NCBI RefSeq assembly: GCF_029975155.1
Contig: NZ_JARKPQ010000273.1
Location: 1-49,755 of the forward strand
Direction of reading: 5' to 3'
Length of the DNA: 49,755 nt
Source: Propionicimonas sp.
Lineage (GTDB): Bacteria > Actinomycetota > Actinomycetes > Propionibacteriales > Propionibacteriaceae
How positions within the stretch are numbered: position 1 is the first letter of the stretch; each line of letters starts with the position of its first letter. Positions 8,909 to 15,406 of this stretch are shown here, one piece after another. Under the pieces are notes generated by a model, which was given only the letters and a program-made list of their open reading frames with translations, searched no databases and had not been told where the DNA came from. The translations under genes and the position numbers were made by a program.

Positions 8909-10321
8909 ATGCGCAGTACCCCCGAAATCACGCTCCCGTTGCGGCTGGATCGGACGGGCGCCGATCCGCTGCCCGGCCAACTCGCCGACCGACTCCGCGC
9001 GATGGCGATCGACGCCGTCCTCGCTCCTGGGGACACCCTGCCCTCCACCCGGGCGCTCGCCGCACACCTGGGCGTCTCCCGCGGCACGGTGGTGGCCGCC
9101 TACGACCAGCTGCTCGCCGAGGGCTACCTGAGCGCCGCGACCGGGCGCTCCACCGTGGTCAACCCGCACCTGCGCCGCGTCCACCCCCAACGGCCGCGGA
9201 TCTCCCGTCCGATGCCGCCCGAGCCCGCCCCCGCCTTCGACCTGCGGCCCGGCCGACCCTGGCCCGACGAGGTGGTCGGACCCGCCTGGAAAGCCGCGTG
9301 GCGCGAGGCGTCCGCAGCACCGGTGGAGGGGCCGCTCCCCGTGCTCGGGCTCCCCCGGCTGCGCCTCGCCTGGGCCGACCACCTGCGCCGGATGCGGGCT
9401 GTGCTGCGCGACCCCGCACAGATCGCCGTCACCGGGGGAGGACGCGAGGGCTTCGCCCTGATCCTGCTCGCGCTGGCCGGTGAGCGTCCGCTTCGTGTCG
9501 GCGTCGAGGAGCCGGGCTACCCGTCGCTGCGGCGGGTGCCGGCCCGACTCGGGGCGTCCGTGCTGGCGCTGCCGGCGGACGAGCACGGCCTGCGCGTCAC
9601 GGACCTGCCCACCGGCGCCGCCGCGCCCGACCTGCTCCTGGTCACGCCGAGCCATCAGTACCCGCTGGGCGGCTCGCTGCCGGTCGACCGCCGCCAGGCG
9701 CTGCTGGAGTGGGCGCGGGCGAACCGCGTGATCATCGTCGAGGACGACTACGACTCCGAACTGCGGTACACGTCCTCGCCGCTCCCCGCGCTCGCCGCGC
9801 TCGACGATCCCGAGGACGGCAACGTCGTCCTGCTGGGCACCCTGTCGAAGACGCTCACGCCGGCCCTGGGCATGGGCTTTCTCGCCCTCCCCGGGCGCCT
9901 GGTGCCGGCGGTCAGCGCCGCCCGCCGAGATCTCGGCCAGCCGGTCGGACTGGTCGCGCAGCGAGCCATCGCGACCTACCTCGAAGCGGGCGCGCTGCGG
10001 TTGCACACCCAGCGGATGCGCAACCGGTATCGCCGGCGACGCGCGCTGGTGGTCTCCGCGCTGAGCACCGTGCCCGGCGCACGTGTCTACCCGATGGACG
10101 GCGGCCTGCACGCGGTGGTGGAGACCGCACGGCCCGAGGCCGAGCTGGTGGCCGCGCTGGCTGCACACGGGGTGCACGTGAGCCCGCTGTCGGAGTACTG
10201 GTCGGGCAGCAGCACCCGCTCAGGCATCGTCTTCGGCTTCGGCGCCGTCAGCGACGCCGATCTGGCCGTCGCCCTCGACCTCATCGCGGCCGAACTCTCA
10301 CCCGCACGCATCGCTCCCTGA
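8909..10321 (+). CDS. pdxR: MocR-type PLP-responsive regulator of pdxST
   Basis: 470 aa. A GntR winged helix ([55 protein letters not shown], about residues 18-75) is fused to a fold-type I aminotransferase domain. Its PLP-binding Lys is in [15 protein letters not shown], with the Asp in [13 protein letters not shown]. MocR regulators of this position activate pdxST when PLP is low. ATG 8909 fits the domain start and the TATTCT box 6 nt upstream. Earlier in-frame starts overlap the promoter. Confidence 0.92.
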   Translation: MRSTPEITLPLRLDRTGADPLPGQLADRLRAMAIDAVLAPGDTLPSTRALAAHLGVSRGTVVAAYDQLLAEGYLSAATGRSTVVNPHLRRVHPQRPRISRPMPPEPAPAFDLRPGRPWPDEVVGPAWKAAWREASAAPVEGPLPVLGLPRLRLAWADHLRRMRAVLRDPAQIAVTGGGREGFALILLALAGERPLRVGVEEPGYPSLRRVPARLGASVLALPADEHGLRVTDLPTGAAAPDLLLVTPSHQYPLGGSLPVDRRQALLEWARANRVIIVEDDYDSELRYTSSPLPALAALDDPEDGNVVLLGTLSKTLTPALGMGFLALPGRLVPAVSAARRDLGQPVGLVAQRAIATYLEAGALRLHTQRMRNRYRRRRALVVSALSTVPGARVYPMDGGLHAVVETARPEAELVAALAAHGVHVSPLSEYWSGSSTRSGIVFGFGAVSDADLAVALDLIAAELSPARIAP

Positions 10322-10322
10322 G

Positions 10323-10406
10323 CCCTGATCCACCGATCGAGCGCGTCTCGACAAGCTCGACGAGCGGTTTCAGCGGATCAGGGCTGGTTTCAGCGGATCA
10401 GGGCTG
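10323..10406. repeat. TCTCGACAAGCTCGAC repeat followed by 20-bp tandem duplication
   Basis: Positions 10338-10369 carry the dispersed GCGTCTCGACAAGCTCGAC repeat. GTTTCAGCGGATCAGGGCTG then occurs twice in tandem (10367-10386 and 10387-10406). CCCTGATCC near 10323 is inverted against GGATCAGGG near 10375. A related copy lies at 10623-10673. Confidence 0.75.
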
Positions 10407-10439
10407 AGGGCCTTCGCGAGCGCGTCCCATCCATCCGGT

Positions 10440-10491
10440 CCCTGAGGAGCGTCCACGGCGAGGAACGAGCCGTGGACGCGTCACGAAGGGC
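10440..10491 (+). repeat. Hairpin repeat, copy 1 (loop GAGGAACGA, flank CGTCACGAAGGGC)
   Basis: CCCTGAGGAG, then an 11-bp stem (GCGTCCACGGC, 10449-10459, with GCCGTGGACGC, 10469-10479) around GAGGAACGA, then CGTCACGAAGGGC. Copies at 12812 and 42452 keep loop and flank but have different stem sequences that still pair. Function unknown. Confidence 0.75.
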
Positions 10492-10504
10492 GGCCGCGTC
10501 AGCT

Positions 10505-10580
10505 GGGAGGATCCGCCCTGTCGACGCTTCCATATGGCGGCACCTCCAGGCGGCCGACGGTTGAGTGTGCGAATCCTCCC
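10505..10580. repeat. GGGAGGAT...ATCCTCCC element, copy A (76 bp)
   Basis: The terminal inverted repeat GGGAGGAT/ATCCTCCC encloses about 60 bp that differ from copies B (17893) and C (42362). The element is bracketed by CGTCACGAAGGGC (10479-10491) and GCCCTTCGTGACG (10595-10607). The whole gap 10322-10718 holds repeats and no convincing gene. Confidence 0.65.
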
Positions 10581-10622
10581 AGACTCGGGCGGAGGCCCTT
10601 CGTGACGCCCGGCTCCACCGAC

Positions 10623-10673
10623 CGAGCGCGTCTCGACAAGCTCGACGAACGGTTCAGTGGATCAGGGCTCAGG
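10623..10673. repeat. TCTCGACAAGCTCGAC repeat, further copy
   Basis: GAGCGCGTCTCGACAAGCTC followed by GACGAACGGTTC and GGATCAGGG matches the block at 10338-10383 with a few differences. Confidence 0.7.
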
Positions 10674-10718
10674 GACCGACTCGCGACGCCCGGCTCCTCA
10701 GGGATCGGTGAACCACAC

Positions 10719-11084
10719 TCAGCGGGCGGTGACGGGACTCCGCAGGATGGCGGTCATCTTCCTGCCCTTCGCGAGCTCGTCGACGAGCTTGTCCAGGTAG
10801 CGGATCTTCTGCATCAGCGGGTCCTCGATGTCCTCGACCCGGTAGCCGCAGATCACTCCCCTGATCAGCGAAGCGTTGGGGTTGATCTCCGGCGCCTCGG
10901 CGAAGAAGGTCTCCAGGTCGACCTCGGTGGCGATCGCCTTCGCCAGGCCGGCGGCGTCGTAGCCCGTCAGCCAGCAGATGACCTCGTCGAGCTCCTGCCT
11001 CGTCCGGTCCTTCCGCTCGACCTTGGTCACGTAGAGCGGGTAGACGCTGGCGAAGCTGATGGCGAAGATCCGATGTCCGGGCAT
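10719..11084 (-). CDS. DUF2200 domain protein
   Basis: 121 aa. The sequence (HRIFAISFASVYPLYVTKVERKDRTRQELDEVICWLTGY near the start) matches the DUF2200 family as I know it: small cytoplasmic proteins of unknown function found singly in many bacteria. The length is normal for the family. No cofactor motif is visible. The neighbour upstream is the F420/NADP-type reductase in the same direction, 59 bp away. No function is assigned. Confidence 0.8.
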   Translation of the reverse strand: MPGHRIFAISFASVYPLYVTKVERKDRTRQELDEVICWLTGYDAAGLAKAIATEVDLETFFAEAPEINPNASLIRGVICGYRVEDIEDPLMQKIRYLDKLVDELAKGRKMTAILRSPVTAR

Positions 11085-11143
11085 CTCGGGCTCCCTCCGT
11101 CGTGCCGAGCCTTCGGACGAGAGCCCGGCGGTCGATCCGGAGC

Positions 11144-11716
11144 CTAGCGAACCACCGCGAAGCCGCCCGTCCAGGGCACGTGCTGGCCGATGGCGAGAGT
11201 CAGCTGCAGGAAGCCCAGCGCTTCGAGCTGGGAAGCGCGCGCCAGGGGTCCTGCGTCGATCGCCCCGAGGCCGCCGGCGGTGACCGCATCGGCGAGCACC
11301 TGCTTGGCGTCCGCGTCGTCGCCGGCGATCAGGACGGTCGTCGGCTGGCCCCCGGTCTTCCGACTGGCCAGGGTGGCTGCGAAGTTGGTGTTGAAGGCCT
11401 TCACCACCGTGGCCGACGGCAGCTTCTCCTGCAGTTCGGCTGCGGCCGAACTGCCCGCTGGCACGGCCGGCTCGAAGACCTCGAAGTCGACGGGATTGGT
11501 GATGTCGACCACCACTCTCCCCGCCAGCCGGTCGCCGTAGGCGGTGACGATGCCGTCGAGCGCCGGGTAGGGCACCGCGAGGACCACCACGTCGCCGAGC
11601 GGGGCGCGGCCGACCTCCTCGTGGCTGATGTGGGCGACAGCGGCGCCGCCGTCGGCCAGCAGGCCGCCGATGGCTGTGCCCATGTTGCCGGTGCCGATGA
11701 TGCTGAACGTGGCCAT
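11144..11716 (-). CDS. NADPH-dependent F420 reductase-like dinucleotide-binding protein
   Basis: 190 aa. FSIIGTGNMGTAIGGLLADGG is the NAD(P) Rossmann motif at the N-terminus. VVVLAVPYPALDGIV and VVDITNPVDFE follow the F420H2:NADP oxidoreductase (Fno) pattern, and VVKAFNTNFAATL is the conserved core of this family. ATG 11716 has AGGAGA 7 nt upstream; the annotated-longer frame adds only six residues. It may move hydride between F420 and NADP or be a family member with another substrate. DoxX lies upstream in the same direction. Confidence 0.8.
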   Translation of the reverse strand: MATFSIIGTGNMGTAIGGLLADGGAAVAHISHEEVGRAPLGDVVVLAVPYPALDGIVTAYGDRLAGRVVVDITNPVDFEVFEPAVPAGSSAAAELQEKLPSATVVKAFNTNFAATLASRKTGGQPTTVLIAGDDADAKQVLADAVTAGGLGAIDAGPLARASQLEALGFLQLTLAIGQHVPWTGGFAVVR

Positions 11717-11765
11717 GATCTCTTCTCCTGTCATACGTCTGCGAGCGGGACGGGTCGGGCGGCGG

Positions 11766-12146
11766 TCAGACGCCGAAGGGAGCCAGCGCGAACCGTCCCA
11801 CCGCGACGAACGCCGCGAGCGCGAGCAGCACGAGGTTCGCCACGATCATCTGCGGCTCCTTGCGGCGTGCGTGAGTGACGGCCGCTCCCACCATGAGCAG
11901 CACCAGCCCGACCGCCGCGAGTGGGGCGAGCACCGGAGCGATGTTCACCAGCGGCGGCAGGATCAGCCCGATCGCTGCCAGCACCTCGAGGGTGCCGATC
12001 AGCCGGATGGCTCCCTGGCCGAAGTCCTCGACCCAGCCCATGCCGGACGCGGCCAGCTTCTCCTTCGGCTGGGCGAGCTTCATGCCGCCCGCCCCGACGA
12101 ATGCGAGGGCCAGCACTCCGGCGACGATCCACAACGCGATGTCCAT
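11766..12146 (-). CDS. DoxX family membrane protein
   Basis: 126 aa with four predicted membrane spans (IALWIVAGVLALAFVGAGGMKL, IRLIGTLEVLAAIGLIL, VLAPLAAVGLVLLMVGAAVTH, MIVANLVLLALAAFVAVGRFAL). FVGAGGMKL in span 1 is the DoxX hallmark. ATG 12146 has AGGAAGG about 7 nt upstream. It is divergent from a MarR regulator and precedes the F420-type reductase, so the three may form a MarR-controlled redox-stress module. The precise role of DoxX proteins is unsettled. Confidence 0.82.
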   Translation of the reverse strand: MDIALWIVAGVLALAFVGAGGMKLAQPKEKLAASGMGWVEDFGQGAIRLIGTLEVLAAIGLILPPLVNIAPVLAPLAAVGLVLLMVGAAVTHARRKEPQMIVANLVLLALAAFVAVGRFALAPFGV

Positions 12147-12218
12147 GGGGGTCCTTCCTGCCACTGGCACGGTTACTTGCATCGTGAACTGAACTCTAGA
12201 CGATATTAGTTCAATGTG

Positions 12219-12256
12219 CAACTATCTTGAGAGTTGTGTTACTTCATGGTTGAAGT
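12219..12256. promoter_or_regulatory. Candidate MarR operators in the doxX/marR divergent region
   Basis: Two inverted repeats stand side by side: CAACT/AGTTG (12219-12223 and 12232-12236) and ACTTCA-TGGT-TGAAGT (12241-12256, perfect). TATCTT (12223-12228) could be the marR -10. Placement before the regulator suggests autoregulation. Confidence 0.4.
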
Positions 12257-12269
12257 TAACCTGCGGTGT

Positions 12270-12782
12270 ATGGAACCCGTTGACCCTGCCTCGTCCCCTG
12301 CGGGCGATGTCGCTCCGGCCGACGGTGAGACACCGTGGCTCGACGACGAGGAGATGGCTGCATGGCTCGGTCTGGCCCGGCTCGTCTCCCGGCTGCCGGC
12401 CGAACTGGACCGCCAGCTGCAGCGGGACGCCGGCCTGTCGCACTTCGAGTACCAGGTGATGGCCGGACTGTCCCAGTCGCCCGAGCACACCCTGCGGATG
12501 AGCCGCCTCGCCGAGTTCGCCGAAGGCCAGCTGCCCCGCCTGTCGCAAGTCGTGGCCCGGCTCGAGAAGCGGGGCTGGGTGACCCGCCGCAGCGATCCGT
12601 CCGATGGCCGCTCCACTCTCGCGACCCTCACCGACGCGGGCATGGCGAAGGTCGTCGCCACTGCTCCCGGACATGTCGCCACCGTCCGGTCCTTCGTGTT
12701 CGACCCGCTCACCCGGGCGCAGGTGCGGCAGCTCCGCGACATCTGCCGGCGCGTCGGCGCGAGGCTGGGCGACACCTGCTGA
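12270..12782 (+). CDS. MarR family transcriptional regulator
   Basis: 170 aa. The winged helix spans about residues 55-115: LSHFEYQVMAGLSQSPEHTLRMSRLAEFAEGQLPRLSQVVARLEKRGWVTRRSDPSDGRSTLATLTDAG, with the DGR wing motif. The start is uncertain. ATG 12270 leaves the operator-like repeats upstream; ATG 12246 or TTG 12234 would put them inside the gene. It is divergent from doxX and likely represses it in response to a phenolic or oxidative signal. Confidence 0.88.
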   Translation: MEPVDPASSPAGDVAPADGETPWLDDEEMAAWLGLARLVSRLPAELDRQLQRDAGLSHFEYQVMAGLSQSPEHTLRMSRLAEFAEGQLPRLSQVVARLEKRGWVTRRSDPSDGRSTLATLTDAGMAKVVATAPGHVATVRSFVFDPLTRAQVRQLRDICRRVGARLGDTC

Positions 12783-12811
12783 GCGGAGGGCCGGGACGCC
12801 TTCGTCCGGCG

Positions 12812-12863
12812 GCCCTTCGTGACGCCGGACGGTTCGTTCCTCACCGGCCGGCTCCTCAGGGAA
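12812..12863 (-). repeat. Hairpin repeat, copy 2 (inverted)
   Basis: On the minus strand: CCCTGAGGAG, GCCGGCCGGT, loop GAGGAACGA, ACCGTCCGGC, CGTCACGAAGGGC. The stem pairs 9 of 10 positions and has a sequence unrelated to copy 1. It lies between the convergent marR and PPGK-like genes, where it could also act as a terminator. Confidence 0.7.
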
Positions 12864-12887
12864 CGGCGTGACGCCTTCGGCCAGTGC

Positions 12888-13718
12888 TCAGAGCAGGGCG
12901 TGGGCCTCGAAGGCGGCTCCGATGATGCCGCTGTCGTTCTCCATCCTGGCCCGGACGACCGGGGCCTCGATCTGCAGCAGCGGCATGAACTGGTCCGCGT
13001 CGTGGCTGATGCCGCCGCCGATGATCACCAGGTCGGGCCACAGCAGGCTCTCGGCGTAGGCGAGGTACTCCTGCAGTCGCGACACCCATTGCGCCCACGA
13101 CAGGTTCTCCCGGACGCGGGCCGCCGCGGACGCCCACGGGCAGCAGTCGAAGCCGTCGATGGTGAGGTGGCCGAGCTCGGTGTTCGGCACGAGGTGGCCG
13201 TCGATGAACAGCGCCGAACCCACGCCCGTGCCCAGTGTCACCACCAGCACCACGCCCGGGGCATCCCGGCCGGCACCGAGCGCCATCTCGGCCAACCCGG
13301 CCGCGTCCGCGTCGTTGAGGACGACCGCGGGCGTGCCGAGGGCTTCGGCGAACAGTGCGTCCGCGTCGGTGCCGATCCACGCCGGGTCGATGTTCGCCGC
13401 TGTCCGGACAACGCCGCCGCGCACCACCGCGGGCAGCGCCACGCCTACCGGCGCACCGGCCGGCACATCGGCGAAGTACTCGCGCATCTCCCGGACGGCC
13501 AGGGCCACCGCCTCCGGTGTCGCCGGCTGCGGGGTCGCGATGTAGTGGCGGGGTCCGGCCAGCAGACCGGTCTCGACGTCGACCGGCGCGCCCTTGATCC
13601 CGGTACCTCCGACGTCGATGCCAATGGCCAGTACGCCGACCGCATCGTCCCGGGCGGCAGCCGCCGTCCCGTCCGGCAGATGCGCCGGCAGTCCGGCCTC
13701 ATCGAGCGTCGTTGACAT
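12888..13718 (-). CDS. ROK-family sugar kinase, polyphosphate-glucokinase (PPGK) type
   Basis: 276 aa. [19 protein letters not shown] (phosphate motif), [56 protein letters not shown] and [13 protein letters not shown] match the PPGK layout closely. Such enzymes phosphorylate glucose with polyphosphate or ATP. The segment [12 protein letters not shown] replaces the charged stretch I expect after ELGH, so this may be a divergent paralogue. ATG 13718 has AAGGAA 7 nt upstream. It lies 43 bp downstream of the DeoR regulator and beside the glycyl radical enzyme locus, so the true substrate may be the sugar that the enzyme uses. Confidence 0.85.
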   Translation of the reverse strand: MSTTLDEAGLPAHLPDGTAAAARDDAVGVLAIGIDVGGTGIKGAPVDVETGLLAGPRHYIATPQPATPEAVALAVREMREYFADVPAGAPVGVALPAVVRGGVVRTAANIDPAWIGTDADALFAEALGTPAVVLNDADAAGLAEMALGAGRDAPGVVLVVTLGTGVGSALFIDGHLVPNTELGHLTIDGFDCCPWASAAARVRENLSWAQWVSRLQEYLAYAESLLWPDLVIIGGGISHDADQFMPLLQIEAPVVRARMENDSGIIGAAFEAHALL

Positions 13719-13761
13719 TCCGGTTCCTTCCACGGTGAAGCGAGTCGGAGCTGCGGGGCCG

Positions 13762-14520
13762 CTAGCCGGCCGGCACCTTCGCCACGGTCACGCCGGCCGC
13801 GGTGAGGTGCTCCTGCACGGGCTTGGGCAGATTGGTGTCGGTCACCACCCGGCTGACAGCGGCCGCGGGCAGCAGCGGCACCGCCCCGTGCCGCGGGAAT
13901 TTCAGCGATTCGGTGAGCACGATGACGTTGTCCGCCTGCTTCGCCATGGCCTTCACCACCGCCGCCCGCAAGTGGTTCCGTCCGGTGAAGCCGGATTCGA
14001 CGGTGTAGCCGTCGATGCCGATGAACAACTGCTCGACGTGGAAGTTGAGCAGGCACTGCTCCACCAGCGGACCGACCGTGACCTGCGACTCCGGCTGGTA
14101 GTCGCCGCCCAGCAGCACGACGGAAACGCCCTGCACCGCCCGGACGTAGTCGGCGATGAACGCGGAGTTGGTGACGATTGTCACTCCGCGCTTGGTCTTG
14201 GCGATCTCGTCCGCCAGCAACGCGCAGCAGGAGCCCGACTCGATCATCACCGTGCTGCCGTTGGGGACGAGATCAGCGGCGGCAGCGGCGATCCGGCGCT
14301 TGAGGTCGTAGTGGAACGCCAGCCGGCTGCGCAGGTTGTCGGGGGCGATCGACACCGCGTAGCCGTGCTGGCGCTGGATCAGTCCCTTCTTCTCCAGGTG
14401 GTCGAGGTCCTTGCGCACCGTGACCTGGGACACCGCGAACATCCCGGCGAGTTCGTTCACGTCGACACGTTCGTTGTCGATGACGTACTCGAGGATCTTC
14501 GAGCGTCGATCTCCCACCAT
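13762..14520 (-). CDS. DeoR/GlpR-family transcriptional regulator
   Basis: 252 aa. The N-terminal DeoR helix-turn-helix ([49 protein letters not shown], about residues 5-53) precedes a DeoRC sugar-phosphate sensor domain with the family IESGS, TIVTNS, LLGGDY and FIGIDGY motifs. DeoR-type repressors usually sense a phosphorylated sugar. It is divergent from the activase/glycyl-radical-enzyme operon and cotranscribed with the PPGK-like kinase, linking kinase product and enzyme substrate. ATG 14520 lies just inside the shared promoter region. Confidence 0.9.
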   Translation of the reverse strand: MVGDRRSKILEYVIDNERVDVNELAGMFAVSQVTVRKDLDHLEKKGLIQRQHGYAVSIAPDNLRSRLAFHYDLKRRIAAAAADLVPNGSTVMIESGSCCALLADEIAKTKRGVTIVTNSAFIADYVRAVQGVSVVLLGGDYQPESQVTVGPLVEQCLLNFHVEQLFIGIDGYTVESGFTGRNHLRAAVVKAMAKQADNVIVLTESLKFPRHGAVPLLPAAAVSRVVTDTNLPKPVQEHLTAAGVTVAKVPAG

Positions 14521-14541
14521 CGGCTCCTTTCACGGGCCGCG

Positions 14542-14580
14542 TTGACTGCGTAACGAATCTTAGTAGACTTACGTACGAAA
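14542..14580 (+). promoter_or_regulatory. Promoter and DeoR-type direct repeats before the glycyl radical enzyme operon
   Basis: TTGACT (14542-14547), 16 bp, TAGACT (14564-14569) is a good sigma-70-type promoter. GTAACGAA (14550) and GTACGAAA (14573) are near-direct repeats overlapping the spacer and the region just past the -10, where a DeoR repressor would block transcription. AAGGAGG (14601-14607), 8 nt before ATG 14616, is a very strong ribosome site. Confidence 0.5.
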
Positions 14581-14615
14581 CCTCAAGGCATTCAGATTGA
14601 AAGGAGGGGTCGCCG

Positions 14616-15395
14616 ATGGGCGAGGACGTCGGCCGGGTGTTCGACATCCAGAAGTTCTCGCTGCACGACGGCCCCGGCATTCGCACGGTGGTCTTCCTCA
14701 AGGGCTGCCCGATGGCGTGTGCCTGGTGCTCCAACCCGAACTCCCGCAAGCTGCAGGTACTGCAACTGCGGGACGCGAACGATCCGAACGTCTTCATCGC
14801 GGACAGCCGCGACTACGCGGTCGAGGAGGTCGTCCGGATCTGCCTTCAGGACCTGCCGTTCTACGAGGAGTCCGGCGGCGGGGTGACGCTCTCCGGAGGC
14901 GAGGCCATGGTGCAGCACCGGTTCGCCGCCCGTCTGCTCCGCAAGCTGCGGGCCAAGGGCGTGCACACCGCGGTCGAGACCACCGGCTACGCCGCCCCGG
15001 CCGTCTTCGAGAAGATCCTCGCGGAGGTCGACCTGCTGATCATCGACGTGAAGCACCATGACCGCAAGCTCCACCGGAAGTGGACGGGGGTCGCCAACGA
15101 CCTTCCCCTGCGCAACCTGGCCGCTGCCATTGACGCCGGCGGGCCTGTCCTCGTCCGGATACCGATCGTCCCGGGTGTCAACGACTCCCTTGAGGACGCG
15201 GCGGCCTTCGCCCGGCTGCTCACCCCGATCGGCGTCCATGAGGTCCAGTTGCTGCCGTTCCACCAGTTCGGCGAGCGCAAGTACGAGCTGCTCGACTGGG
15301 AGTACCGGATGGCCGGCGTACCCGCCCTCCACGAGGAGGACCTCGCCGCCCACGTCCAGTCCTTCGCCGACCACGGCGTCCATGCCTTCGTCTAG
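14616..15395 (+). CDS. Glycyl-radical enzyme activating enzyme (radical SAM), short form
   Basis: 259 aa. The radical-SAM cluster motif is C31-x3-C35-x2-C38 (CPMACAWC), preceded by the activase signature FSLHDGPGIRTVVFLKG; TLSGGEAMVQ and DVKHHD follow. It would generate the glycyl radical on the enzyme encoded 11 nt downstream. Activases of non-PFL glycyl radical enzymes usually carry a Cys-rich ferredoxin-like insert after the first cluster. Here the matching stretch (residues 39-75) has no Cys cluster, so only the catalytic 4Fe-4S site is visible, as in classical PFL activase. Oxygen-sensitive, cytoplasmic. Confidence 0.93.
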   Translation: MGEDVGRVFDIQKFSLHDGPGIRTVVFLKGCPMACAWCSNPNSRKLQVLQLRDANDPNVFIADSRDYAVEEVVRICLQDLPFYEESGGGVTLSGGEAMVQHRFAARLLRKLRAKGVHTAVETTGYAAPAVFEKILAEVDLLIIDVKHHDRKLHRKWTGVANDLPLRNLAAAIDAGGPVLVRIPIVPGVNDSLEDAAAFARLLTPIGVHEVQLLPFHQFGERKYELLDWEYRMAGVPALHEEDLAAHVQSFADHGVHAFV

Positions 15396-15406
15396 AGAGG
15401 AACACG

